Assembly (NCBI GenBank): GCA_900544395.1
Contig: UQVC01000004.1
Location: 46,564-110,563, forward strand
Reading direction: 5' to 3'
DNA length: 64,000 nt
Origin: an uncultured Ruminococcus sp.
GTDB lineage: Bacteria; Bacillota; Clostridia; Lachnospirales; Lachnospiraceae
Shown piece by piece: positions 53,767 through 61,623 of the stretch (its first letter is position 1; every line of letters starts with the position of its first letter). The notes under the pieces are model-generated. The model had not been told where the DNA came from, did not search any database, and worked only from the letters and a program-made list of their open reading frames with translations. The translations under genes were made by a program, and so were the position numbers.

Positions 53767-53792
53767 TCATATAAAGATTCGATACAAAAGAG

Positions 53793-53827
53793 AAGGATAT
53801 ACACGAAGAGGTGTGTATCCTTTTTTT
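53793..53827 (+). terminator. Terminator before spoIIA
   Basis: AAGGATATACAC (53793-53804) pairs with GTGTGTATCCTT (53811-53822) with one G-U pair, then a T-run to 53827. Confidence 0.88.
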
Positions 53828-53876
53828 CATCAAAAATTCCGGTTTATTTGGAAATGGGAAAGGGGAATTTGAAGAT

Positions 53877-54197
53877 ATGAGTATGGAATATCAGGTGCAG
53901 GAAAACTGTTTGACTATTTTTCTTCCCAGAGAAATGGATCATCACAATGCAGAAAGTGTGAAAAAAAGTGCGGATGCGATCATTGAAAAGGAGCATATCA
54001 AGTATGTGATCTTTGATTTTGAACAGACGGATTTTATGGACAGTTCGGGGATCGGGGTGATCATGGGAAGATACCGGACCATCTGTCTGATCGGCGGAGA
54101 AGTGTGGGCGGTACATACAAATTCCAGGATCCGGAAAATTCTGACCATGTCCGGTGTGACAAAAATCATGCAGATATATGAGGAGGAACCAGTATGA
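53877..54197 (+). CDS. spoIIAA: Anti-sigma F factor antagonist
   Basis: This 106-residue STAS-domain protein releases sigma F from SpoIIAB in the forespore. The phosphorylatable serine is in FMDSSGIGVIMGRY near residue 57, and YVIFDFEQTDF precedes it, as in SpoIIAA. The start at 53877 gives the standard length; an in-frame ATG at 53883 is an alternative. Its stop overlaps spoIIAB by 4 bases (ATGA). Confidence 0.94.
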   Translation: MSMEYQVQENCLTIFLPREMDHHNAESVKKSADAIIEKEHIKYVIFDFEQTDFMDSSGIGVIMGRYRTICLIGGEVWAVHTNSRIRKILTMSGVTKIMQIYEEEPV

Positions 54198-54649
54198 AGA
54201 ACACCAATGAAATGGAAATCAGATTTGACAGTCGCTCTGAAAACGAAGGATTTGCAAGAGTCGCTGTGGCTGCATTTATGACACAGCTTAATCCCACAGT
54301 GGAGGAGGTTTCCGATGTCAAAACCGCAGTGTCAGAAGCGGTCACAAATGCAATCATTCATGGATATGACGGACAGGTCAGGACGGTGATGATCCACTGT
54401 CAGATCCGGGAAACAGAACTGACAGTGGAGGTAAAAGATGAAGGAACAGGAATTGAAAATATTGAACGGGCTATGACGCCAATGTATACGAGCAAACCAG
54501 AACTGGAGCGTTCCGGCATGGGATTTTCCTTTATGGAGGCGTTTATGGACAGTGTGAAAGTATGGTCAGAACCGGGACAGGGAACCCGGGTGATCATGAA
54601 AAAGATCATTGGAAAAGGAAGGAAGACATGGATCACACGATCGCTTTAA
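54194..54649 (+). CDS. spoIIAB: Anti-sigma F factor / serine kinase
   Basis: This 151-residue GHKL-type kinase binds and inhibits sigma F and phosphorylates SpoIIAA. It has the N-box VSEAVTNAIIHGY, the G1 box VKDEGTGIENI and the lid GMGFSFMEAFMD. It overlaps spoIIAA by 4 bases and sigF by 22, so the three proteins are made in a coupled way. Confidence 0.95.
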   Translation: MKNTNEMEIRFDSRSENEGFARVAVAAFMTQLNPTVEEVSDVKTAVSEAVTNAIIHGYDGQVRTVMIHCQIRETELTVEVKDEGTGIENIERAMTPMYTSKPELERSGMGFSFMEAFMDSVKVWSEPGQGTRVIMKKIIGKGRKTWITRSL

Positions 54650-55353
54650 TCAGAAAATCACACGATGGAGATAAAAAAGCGAGAGAACAGCTGGTGGAAG
54701 AGAATATCGGATTAATTTGGTGTGTAGTAAAACGTTTTTTCGGACGGGGGACAGAGGCAGAGGATTTATTTCAGATCGGAAGTATTGGATTGCTGAAAGC
54801 CATCGATAAATTTGATACCTCTTATGATGTGAAATTTTCAACCTATGCAGTTCCCATGATATCAGGAGAGATCAAACGGTTTTTAAGAGACGATGGAATG
54901 ATCAAAGTCAGCCGGTCTTTGAAGGAACTTTCCGTCAAAGCATTTCAGGCCAGGGAACAGTTGACGGATCAATTGGGACGAGAACCGACCTTGGAAGAAC
55001 TGGCGGTACAGACCGGGGCAGAAAAAGAAGAACTTGTGCAGGCAATGGAAGCTTCGGTAGAAGTGGAATCTCTGTATCAACCTATTCATCAGAAAGAGGG
55101 AAGCGAGATCCGTCTGTTGGACAAGCTGGAAGAAAAAGAACAAAGAGAAGAACTTCTGTTAAATCGGATGGTGTTGAGACAACTGCTGGAACAACTAAGC
55201 GGGCAGGAAAGAAAGCTGATCTATCTACGATATTTTGCAGAAAAAACGCAGTCCGCGGTGGGGAAAGAACTGGGAATTTCTCAGGTACAGGTTTCCCGGA
55301 TGGAAAAAAGAATCCTGGAAAATCTGCGGAAGATCAGCAGAGGAAGAAAGTAA
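54628..55353 (+). CDS. sigF: RNA polymerase sigma-F factor
   Basis: This 241-residue sigma-70-family protein is the first forespore-specific sigma factor. Region 2 is in AEDLFQIGSIGLLKAIDKFD and KFSTYAVPMISGEIKRFLRD. Region 3 contains VSRSLKELS, and region 4 is the helix-turn-helix TQSAVGKELGISQVQVSRME. ATG 54628 follows AAGGAAGG inside the end of spoIIAB. The synteny spoIIAA-spoIIAB-sigF confirms the identity. Confidence 0.95.
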   Translation: MDHTIALIRKSHDGDKKAREQLVEENIGLIWCVVKRFFGRGTEAEDLFQIGSIGLLKAIDKFDTSYDVKFSTYAVPMISGEIKRFLRDDGMIKVSRSLKELSVKAFQAREQLTDQLGREPTLEELAVQTGAEKEELVQAMEASVEVESLYQPIHQKEGSEIRLLDKLEEKEQREELLLNRMVLRQLLEQLSGQERKLIYLRYFAEKTQSAVGKELGISQVQVSRMEKRILENLRKISRGRK

Positions 55354-55422
55354 GCATTCCGGGTATATTTCATTTCAAATGTCAGATACTAAAGAAGAAT
55401 CAAATCAAGGAGGACAACAGCG

Positions 55423-55584
55423 GTGGAACATGGAAAACGAAAAGTGATGTGGTGTCTGGCAGGTATGGTAACGGCAGCAGTACTGATCGGACTGCTTTAT
55501 TATGTACAAACAGAAAGGCCCCCTGAAGTATCGGAAAAAGAATATTTGATCCGTCAGGAAATGGAGGGATTCTATGGCTGCTAA
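55423..55584 (+). CDS. Small single-pass membrane protein, 53 aa
   Basis: A GTG at 55423 with AAGGAGG at 55407-55413 opens a 53-codon frame that overlaps the start of spoVAA by 11 bases. The peptide has a basic N-terminus (MEHGKRK), one hydrophobic helix (residues 8-28, VMWCLAGMVTAAVLIGLLYY) and a charged tail ending EGFYGC. It sits in the operon between sigF and spoVAA and is probably expressed in the forespore. I do not know a family for it. Confidence 0.65.
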   Translation: MEHGKRKVMWCLAGMVTAAVLIGLLYYVQTERPPEVSEKEYLIRQEMEGFYGC

Positions 55585-56209
55585 TCAGGATACATTATAT
55601 GTAAAAGGAAACCGGAATGTCGAGGTGAAAAAAAGGGAAGTAACACTTGGCGATCTGCTGACGATGGAATGCAGCAATCCGACGGTTGCGACCAGGCTGA
55701 AAACGCTGAAAGTCTGGAAAATACCGGAGGGAAAGGAACAAAGATATGTGATCTCGATCCTGAAACTGATTTCCTGTATCCATCAGGTGTATCCAAAGCT
55801 GGAAGTACAGAATCTCGGAGAAACAGACCTGATCATAACGCTGGAAGAGCAAGAGACTCCTTCTAAATGGGTATATGTGGCGAAAACAATACTGGTGATT
55901 CTGATCACATTCTTTGGTGCGGCTTTTTCTATGATGGCATTTAATAATGATGTGGACGCAGGAAAATTATTCGCATCCATTTATTATTGGATCACAGGAG
56001 AAAAGAGTACAGGGATTACAATCCTGGAAGTCTCGTATTCTGTTGGGATCACACTTGGAATTTTAATCTTTTTCAATCATTTTGGGAAACGGAGATTCTC
56101 CGTAGATCCGACTCCGATGGAAGTGCAGATGCGACTTTATGAAAATGACATTCAGACGACTCTGGTAGAAGATGCAGCACGAAAGGAGGAGGAACTGGAT
56201 GTGGAGTGA
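55574..56209 (+). CDS. spoVAA: Stage V sporulation protein AA
   Basis: This 211-residue protein has a soluble N-terminal domain (LYVKGNRNVEVKKREVTLGD) and two transmembrane helices (about 99-121 and 145-170). SpoVAA is part of the SpoVA channel that moves dipicolinic acid into the spore. SD GGAGGG is 5 bases ahead of ATG 55574, within the 53-aa gene. It overlaps spoVAB by 11 bases. Confidence 0.9.
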   Translation: MAANQDTLYVKGNRNVEVKKREVTLGDLLTMECSNPTVATRLKTLKVWKIPEGKEQRYVISILKLISCIHQVYPKLEVQNLGETDLIITLEEQETPSKWVYVAKTILVILITFFGAAFSMMAFNNDVDAGKLFASIYYWITGEKSTGITILEVSYSVGITLGILIFFNHFGKRRFSVDPTPMEVQMRLYENDIQTTLVEDAARKEEELDVE

Positions 56210-56609
56210 ACAGGTATTGCTTGGGATCATTGGCGGCAGTGCAGGACTTGCAGTTGCCGGTGGTCTGTTTGCATTTATTGTAGAACTTGGTGTGGTGGCA
56301 GATTTTGCAGACCGCACCCATACGGCAGAGCATATCCTGCTTTATGAAGACAGTGTGGCCCTTGGCGGGATTTTTGGAAATCTGATGTCCTGTTTTCAGA
56401 TTGTGATCCCATATGGTGGTGTCCTGCTGCCTATCACAGGCATCTTATCCGGAATCTTTGTGGGATGCTGGTCTATGGCTCTGGCAGAGATTTTGAATGT
56501 ATTTCCAATCTTTATCCGAAGGGTAAAACTGGTACGGTATGTGAAATGGTTCATTGTTGGAATTGCAGCAGGAAAAGGAATAGGCGCAGTTCTCGGATTT
56601 CTTCAATAA
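56199..56609 (+). CDS. spoVAB: Stage V sporulation protein AB
   Basis: This 136-residue membrane protein has about four hydrophobic segments, including LLGIIGGSAGLAVAGGLFAF and GGVLLPITGILSGIFVG, with the family's VADFADRTHTAEHI loop. ATG 56199 follows AGGAGGAG. It is the last gene in this direction before a terminator; spoVAC, which usually comes next, is on the other strand. Confidence 0.88.
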   Translation: MWSEQVLLGIIGGSAGLAVAGGLFAFIVELGVVADFADRTHTAEHILLYEDSVALGGIFGNLMSCFQIVIPYGGVLLPITGILSGIFVGCWSMALAEILNVFPIFIRRVKLVRYVKWFIVGIAAGKGIGAVLGFLQ

Positions 56610-56650
56610 TGTGAAAAATATATAAAATGCGAAAAAAGCGCAGTATGACA

Positions 56651-56692
56651 GCAAAGAGGTGAGAGTCCGATCAGGATTCCCACCTCTTTTGC
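56651..56692. terminator. Terminator between convergent spoVAB and spoVAC
   Basis: GCAAAGAGGTG (56651-56661) pairs with CACCTCTTTTGC (56681-56692), one base unpaired. On the plus strand it ends in TTTTGC. Lying between converging genes, it may serve both. Confidence 0.65.
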
Positions 56693-56693
56693 A

Positions 56694-57152
56694 TTAGAAT
56701 TGTCTCCAGATCCAGTATAAAAGACCGAGAAGAGAACTGGTACAGATTCCGTAGAGAATGACAGGTCCGGAGATGGTAAAAATTTTACACCCGATTCCGA
56801 ATACCTGTCCTTCTTTTTTGTATTCAATGGCCGGAGCTGCCATAGAATTGGCAAATCCGGTGATGGGAACCAGTGCTCCGGCACCGCCCCATTTTGCGAT
56901 TTTGGGATACAATCCCACTCCGGTCAGGATGATGCTGAACAGGATCAGCGCAAGAGAAGTCCAGCTGCTGCAGTCATTTTTTCCCAAACCGATCAACTCA
57001 CAGTAGTGGTAGATTGCCTGTCCGATTACACAGATAATCCCACCGGTCAGAAAGGCTTTGGTCATATTCAAATAGACATTGTGTACGGGTGTCTTTCGTT
57101 TGACATATTCTTCATATTTCTGCTGTCGTTTTTCTTTTTCTGTTTGCTTCAA
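56694..57152 (-). CDS. spoVAC: Stage V sporulation protein AC, reversed in the spoVA cluster
   Basis: This 152-residue membrane protein (about four helices) is SpoVAC by FLTGGIICVIGQAIY, GAGALVPITGFANSMAAPAIEYKKEGQVFGIG and GPVILYG. It forms a mechanosensitive/DPA channel part. The start is a TTG at 57152, with AAGGAGG 8 bases upstream; an ATG directly after that site is out of frame. The gene runs opposite to spoVAA, AB, AD and AE, which is unlike the usual single operon. Confidence 0.9.
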   Translation of the reverse strand: MKQTEKEKRQQKYEEYVKRKTPVHNVYLNMTKAFLTGGIICVIGQAIYHYCELIGLGKNDCSSWTSLALILFSIILTGVGLYPKIAKWGGAGALVPITGFANSMAAPAIEYKKEGQVFGIGCKIFTISGPVILYGICTSSLLGLLYWIWRQF

Positions 57153-57317
57153 AATTCATGCCTCCTTTTGCTTTGCTACATAGTATCTGGGAAAATGCAA
57201 AAAATATTCTGCTTTTTGAAAAATCTGCAAAAAATCGTATACTTTTCAAAATGGACACACATACTAACGGAAGAACAAAAGAGTTGCCAGAAAATCAAAA
57301 AGAAAAGAGGAGAAGAT

Positions 57318-58328
57318 ATGAATCAGATCAGAGGCAGTCAGAGCATCAGTTTTGGAGAAGCACCATATCTTATCAGCAGCGCTTCCGTGGCAGGCAGCAA
57401 GGAATCCGAAGGTCCTCTGGGTTCCTTGTTTGATATGGTCAATCAGGACGATCTGTTTGGGGCGTCCACCTGGGAAGAGGCAGAAAGTACCATGCAGAAA
57501 GAGGCATGCGTACTGACACTTGGAAAAGCACACGTAGAGGCAGAAGAAGTCCGGTATTTATTTGGAGGCGATCTGCTTCGGCAGGGAATCGCCACGTCCA
57601 TGGGGGTGGAGGAATTACAGATTCCCATGTTTGGGCTGTACGGGGCATGTTCGACTTCCGGAGAGGCGCTGGCACTTTCTGCGATGAGCGTAGCAGCGGG
57701 ATATGGAGCATATATGCTGGCTGTGACATCCAGTCATTTTGGAAGTGCAGAAAAAGAATTCCGGTTTCCTCTGGGGTATGCTTCTCAGCGTCCTTTATCT
57801 GCCAGCTGGACGGTAACAGGAAGCGGAGCCTTTCTTGTGGGAAAACAAAAAAGTCATGTCAGGATCACGGGAGTGACCGTTGGAAAGATCGTGGACTATG
57901 GATTAAAAGATTCCCAGAATATGGGGGCATGTATGGCGCCGGCAGCAGCAGATACCATCCTGACGAATTTAAAGGATTTTGGAAGAAGTCCCACCAGTTA
58001 CGACAGGATCATCACAGGAGATCTGGGTTATATCGGTCAGAGCATTTTGCTGGATCTGATGCGGAAAAACGGACAGCAGCTAAGAGACCGCCATCTGGAT
58101 TGTGGAATGAAAATCTTCGACCAGAATACGCAGGATACCCATGCAGGGGGGAGCGGATGCGGCTGTGCAGCAGTGACGCTGTCAGCCTATATTCTCCCCA
58201 AGATCCAGAAAGGGGAATGGAAACGGGTACTCTTTGTGCCCACCGGAGCGCTGATGTCTACGGTCAGTTATAATGAAGGAGCAAGTGTTCCAGGTATTGC
58301 CCACGGGATCGTACTGGAACATTGTTAA
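57318..58328 (+). CDS. spoVAD: Stage V sporulation protein AD
   Basis: This 336-residue thiolase-fold protein has YGACSTSGEALALSAMSVAA with the family's thiolase-like cysteine, ASQRPLSASWTVTGSGAFLV and the terminal GASVPGIAHGIVLEH. SpoVAD binds dipicolinic acid. ATG 57318 follows GAGGAG. It heads its own unit with spoVAE, facing away from spoVAC. The 165-base gap between the two starts must hold divergent promoters; I see A/T-rich -10-like CGTATAC (57236-57242) but cannot assign a sigma-G site surely. Confidence 0.93.
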   Translation: MNQIRGSQSISFGEAPYLISSASVAGSKESEGPLGSLFDMVNQDDLFGASTWEEAESTMQKEACVLTLGKAHVEAEEVRYLFGGDLLRQGIATSMGVEELQIPMFGLYGACSTSGEALALSAMSVAAGYGAYMLAVTSSHFGSAEKEFRFPLGYASQRPLSASWTVTGSGAFLVGKQKSHVRITGVTVGKIVDYGLKDSQNMGACMAPAAADTILTNLKDFGRSPTSYDRIITGDLGYIGQSILLDLMRKNGQQLRDRHLDCGMKIFDQNTQDTHAGGSGCGCAAVTLSAYILPKIQKGEWKRVLFVPTGALMSTVSYNEGASVPGIAHGIVLEHC

Positions 58329-58351
58329 GAAAAAAGCAGGAGGAAAAACAT

Positions 58352-58708
58352 ATGGAATATGTACATGCTTTCTGGGTAGGAGGCTTGATCTGTGCAGCGG
58401 TACAAATTTTAATGGATCGAACTAAAATGATGCCGGGACGGATCATGGTTTTGTTGGTGTGCAGCGGAGTAGTACTTGGATTTTTAAATATTTACGGACC
58501 CTTTCAGGAGTTTGCGGGAGCCGGCGCCAGCGTGCCGCTCCTTGGATTTGGCAATGTGCTCTGGAAAGGAGTGAAGGAGGCGGTTGATGCACATGGCTTT
58601 CTTGGAATTTTCATGGGCGGGTTCAAAGCCAGTGCAGTGGGAATTTCCGCGGCGTTGATCTTTGGGTATCTGGCTTCCTACATTTTTGAACCCAAAATGA
58701 AAAAATAG
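58352..58708 (+). CDS. spoVAE: Stage V sporulation protein AE (AEb type)
   Basis: This 118-residue membrane protein has three to four hydrophobic segments, beginning MEYVHAFWVGGLICAAVQIL and including GAGASVPLLGFGNVLWKGV, which parallels the SpoVAC signature. SD AGGAGG lies at 58338-58343. It follows spoVAD after 23 bases. Confidence 0.9.
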   Translation: MEYVHAFWVGGLICAAVQILMDRTKMMPGRIMVLLVCSGVVLGFLNIYGPFQEFAGAGASVPLLGFGNVLWKGVKEAVDAHGFLGIFMGGFKASAVGISAALIFGYLASYIFEPKMKK

Positions 58709-58724
58709 ACACCAGATATCTCAG

Positions 58725-58741
58725 TGTTAAGAAAATGTAAA
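58725..58741 (-). promoter_or_regulatory. Pho-box-like repeat upstream of the Na/Pi symporter
   Basis: Read on the minus strand the site is TTTACA-N5-TTAACA, two hexamers with an 11-base period, as in PhoP/PhoB binding sites. The same hexamers with the same period occur ahead of pstS. Confidence 0.5.
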
Positions 58742-58834
58742 GAATTTATGAAAAATTTGTTGTCTTTTGTCGAGTATGATGGTATCGTAATAGTGCGGAA
58801 AATTTTATAAAGGGTTTATTACAGGAGGAAACGT

Positions 58835-60475
58835 ATGAATTACGTGAGCATTATTCTCCCATTTATCGGGGGACTGGGTATGTTTATCTATGGTATGCAG
58901 ATCATGGCCCAGGGATTGGAGAATGCAGCCGGCAGCAAGATGAAAAGTTTGCTGGAAGTACTGACAAAGAATAAGTTTTTTGGGGTATTACTTGGTGCTT
59001 TTATTACGGCTGTGATTCAAAGTTCATCCGCTACGACAGTAATGGTAGTCGGATTTGTCAATGCAGGAATTATGAATCTTACACAGGCAATGGGCGTGAT
59101 CATGGGTGCGAATATCGGTACGACTGTGACTGGATGGCTCGTATCCAGTGTAGAGTGGGCAAAAGCACTCAGTCCTGCGAATATTGCCCCGGTGGCAGTG
59201 ATGATCGGTGTGATCGTGATGCTGACTGGAAAGAGACGTTCTACAAAAGATATTTCCAGCATTATTGTAGGATTTGGTATTTTGTTCATTGGTATTACGA
59301 CCATGTCAGATGCTGTAGAGCCATTACAGCAGTCAGAGGCATTCTGCAATCTGTTTGTGACACTTGGTCACAGTCCGTTCCTTGGAATTGTAGCAGGTGC
59401 GCTTGTGACAGCTGTCATCCAGAGTTCTTCTGCATCAGTAGGTATTTTGCAGAGTCTTGCAGCAGCAGGTCTGGTTCCGTTTAATGCAGCGGTTTATATT
59501 ATCATGGGACAGAATATCGGTACTTGTGTAACAGCAATCATGTCCAGTATCGGAGCAAAGAAGACAGCGAAGACAGCAGCAGTGATGCATTTGCTCTTCA
59601 ATGTGATCGGAACCATTATTTTCAGTGTAGTTGCGATTGTATTCTTTAAGGTGATTAATCCGGGATTTGGATTGGGCATGATCACACAGACTGAGATCAG
59701 TACGGTTCATACGATCTTTAATATTGGAACGACTGTTCTTTTGTTCCCTGTTTCAGACTGGATCATCAAGCTGGCGAAGAAACTGGAAAGAGAGGATTCT
59801 GGTGATACAGATGACAGTCAGGTCCTTCTTGATGACAGAATGCTGGAAACACCAAGTATTGCACTGCAGTCTACTGTCAGTGAGATGGTAAGAATGGGAC
59901 ATATCGTTCGTACCACAATGGACAGAACAAGAGATGTTTTGATCACACAGAAACGAGAAGAGATTGAGAAGATTCGAGAAGAAGAAAGCATTGCTGACAG
60001 TTTGTGTAAAGGAATCACAGAATATTCCATTAAATTGAATACATTGTCAATCAATGAAAAAGAACATCAGGAGGTTGCAAGCATCCTTCAGATTGTATCA
60101 GATATTGAACGCGTCAGCGATTACTGTGAAAACATTTCGGAGTTTGCCGAAAGCTTGAAGGATCAGAAAGCGTCTTTCTCAGCCATTGCACGAGAAGAAA
60201 TCCAGCAGATGGAAGATGTCTGCATCGACTGTTTCCGATATGCAATTGAAGCATTGGAAGAGCACAGCAAAGAGAAAGCAATGAAGGTAATCGAAAAAGA
60301 GAGCCGGGCAGATGAGCTGGAGATCGCGCTTCGTTCTGCACATATGAAGCGTCTTGCGAGAAATGAATGCAGCACAGAATCTGGAATTGTATTTCTGGAT
60401 GCACTGGTATGTCTGGAGCGTATTTCCGATCATGCAAGAAATATTGCAGAAGAGATCCTGACAGGAGAACAATAA
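58835..60475 (+). CDS. Na+/phosphate symporter with PhoU-like domain
   Basis: This 546-residue protein has two Na_Pi_cotrans repeats in the N-terminal membrane half, with the signature QSSSATTVMVVGFVNAG and its second copy QSSSASVGILQSL, each followed by MGANIGT or MGQNIGT. Residues about 340-546 form a helical PhoU-like domain. NptA/YjbB-type proteins move phosphate. Its place directly before the pst operon and the shared Pho-box repeats support phosphate control. SD AGGAGG is present. Confidence 0.92.
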   Translation: MNYVSIILPFIGGLGMFIYGMQIMAQGLENAAGSKMKSLLEVLTKNKFFGVLLGAFITAVIQSSSATTVMVVGFVNAGIMNLTQAMGVIMGANIGTTVTGWLVSSVEWAKALSPANIAPVAVMIGVIVMLTGKRRSTKDISSIIVGFGILFIGITTMSDAVEPLQQSEAFCNLFVTLGHSPFLGIVAGALVTAVIQSSSASVGILQSLAAAGLVPFNAAVYIIMGQNIGTCVTAIMSSIGAKKTAKTAAVMHLLFNVIGTIIFSVVAIVFFKVINPGFGLGMITQTEISTVHTIFNIGTTVLLFPVSDWIIKLAKKLEREDSGDTDDSQVLLDDRMLETPSIALQSTVSEMVRMGHIVRTTMDRTRDVLITQKREEIEKIREEESIADSLCKGITEYSIKLNTLSINEKEHQEVASILQIVSDIERVSDYCENISEFAESLKDQKASFSAIAREEIQQMEDVCIDCFRYAIEALEEHSKEKAMKVIEKESRADELEIALRSAHMKRLARNECSTESGIVFLDALVCLERISDHARNIAEEILTGEQ

Positions 60476-60494
60476 AATAGAAAGAACAGAAATG

Positions 60495-60537
60495 GACAGA
60501 GTGTCTGCTAAAAAGGCGGATTCTCTGTCTTTTTTTG
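60495..60537 (+). terminator. Terminator after the Na/Pi symporter
   Basis: GACAGAG (60495-60501) pairs with CTCTGTC (60523-60529), with further inner pairing, followed by seven Ts. Confidence 0.8.
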
Positions 60538-60552
60538 ATAAAACAACAGTAT

Positions 60553-60592
60553 TTTACATAGATTTAACATTCTGCTGCGAATATATTTTACA
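60553..60592 (+). promoter_or_regulatory. Pho-box repeats upstream of pstS
   Basis: TTTACA (60553-60558) and TTAACA (60564-60569) are exactly 11 bases apart, and another TTTACA lies at 60587-60592. A -10-like TATCAT follows at 60602-60607 with no -35. This is the arrangement of PhoP/PhoB-activated promoters. Confidence 0.65.
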
Positions 60593-60661
60593 TTGCTTCT
60601 GTATCATGTCTGACTGTGGAGAAAAGAAAAAACACTTTTGAAAAAAAGGAGAACAGGTAAA

Positions 60662-61603
60662 ATGAAAAAGAAAAAGTTTATTGCAGTATTAGCAATAGTT
60701 GGTATGGTAGCAGCGATGGCAGCAGGATGTGGTTCTTCCGAAGATACAAAAGAGACCGATGCTTCTGCTTCTACAGATAACGAAACAAAAACAGAAAGTA
60801 CATCAAGTGATTGGGATGCTTCCAATGACATTACAATTGTATCCAGAGAAGATGGTTCTGGAACAAGAGGTGCATTTGTAGAGTTGTTTGGCATCCAGGA
60901 AGAAGTAGACGGAGAAAAAGTGGATATGACAACTGTGGATGCGCAGGTGACAAACAATACATCTGTTATGCTGACAACAGTAGCAGGTGATGAGTATTCC
61001 ATCGGGTATGTATCTCTTGGTTCTTTGGACGAAAGTGTCAAAGCACTGAAGATTGATGGTGTAGAAGCAACAGAAGAAAATATTGAAGATGGTACTTATA
61101 AAGTATCCAGACCATTCAATATTGCAGTAAAAGAAGGTGCTGAAAATGAAGTGGCAACAGATTTTATTAACTACATTATGAGTACAGAAGGACAGAAAAT
61201 TGTAGCAGATAATGGATATATTCCGGTTGCAGATACAAAAGAATACAAGGGAACAAAACCATCAGGTGATGCAGTAGTTGGCGGTTCTTCTTCTGTTTCT
61301 CCTGTAATGGAAAAATTAATCGAGGCATACAAAACAGTAAATCCAAATGCAAACATTGAATTGCAGACTTCTGATTCTACAACAGGTATGACATCAACTT
61401 TAGAAGGAAGTTATGATATCGGTATGGCATCCCGTGAACTGAAAGAGGAAGAAGTAGGACAGGGATTACAGGCAACAGTGATTGCAACAGACGGAATTGC
61501 AGTCATTGTAAATAATGACAACCCAACAGAAGAGTTGAGTTCTGAACAGGTAAAATCCATCTACACAGGGGATGTTTACACATGGGATGAGGTTACAGAA
61601 TAA
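60662..61603 (+). CDS. pstS: Phosphate-binding lipoprotein PstS, circularly permuted
   Basis: This 313-residue lipoprotein has a signal peptide and lipobox (MAAGC, Cys23) and an acidic Ser/Thr linker. The conserved blocks of PstS are in swapped order. Residues 57-190 hold what is normally the second half: TIVSREDGSGTRGAF with the phosphate-binding Ser/Gly/Thr, IGYVSLGSL, GVEATEENI and EGQKIVADNGYIPV. Residues 203-313 then hold the usual first half: GGSSSVSPVMEKLIEAY, DIGMASRELKEEE, ATDGIAVIVNN and SIYTGDVYTWDEV. All parts of one binding protein are present once, so it may still fold and bind phosphate. pstC follows. Confidence 0.88.
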   Translation: MKKKKFIAVLAIVGMVAAMAAGCGSSEDTKETDASASTDNETKTESTSSDWDASNDITIVSREDGSGTRGAFVELFGIQEEVDGEKVDMTTVDAQVTNNTSVMLTTVAGDEYSIGYVSLGSLDESVKALKIDGVEATEENIEDGTYKVSRPFNIAVKEGAENEVATDFINYIMSTEGQKIVADNGYIPVADTKEYKGTKPSGDAVVGGSSSVSPVMEKLIEAYKTVNPNANIELQTSDSTTGMTSTLEGSYDIGMASRELKEEEVGQGLQATVIATDGIAVIVNNDNPTEELSSEQVKSIYTGDVYTWDEVTE

Positions 61604-61623
61604 TTGTGTAAGAGGAAAAAAGA

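Noticed and set aside
57006..57317. Upstream extension of spoVAD overlapping spoVAC
   Set aside because: It encodes Phe/Cys/Leu-rich antisense of spoVAC; SD and family start place spoVAD at 57318.
56610..57317. A site-specific invertible segment containing spoVAC
   Set aside because: I looked for inverted repeats at both flanks and found only short A-rich similarity in direct orientation, and no recombinase gene nearby.
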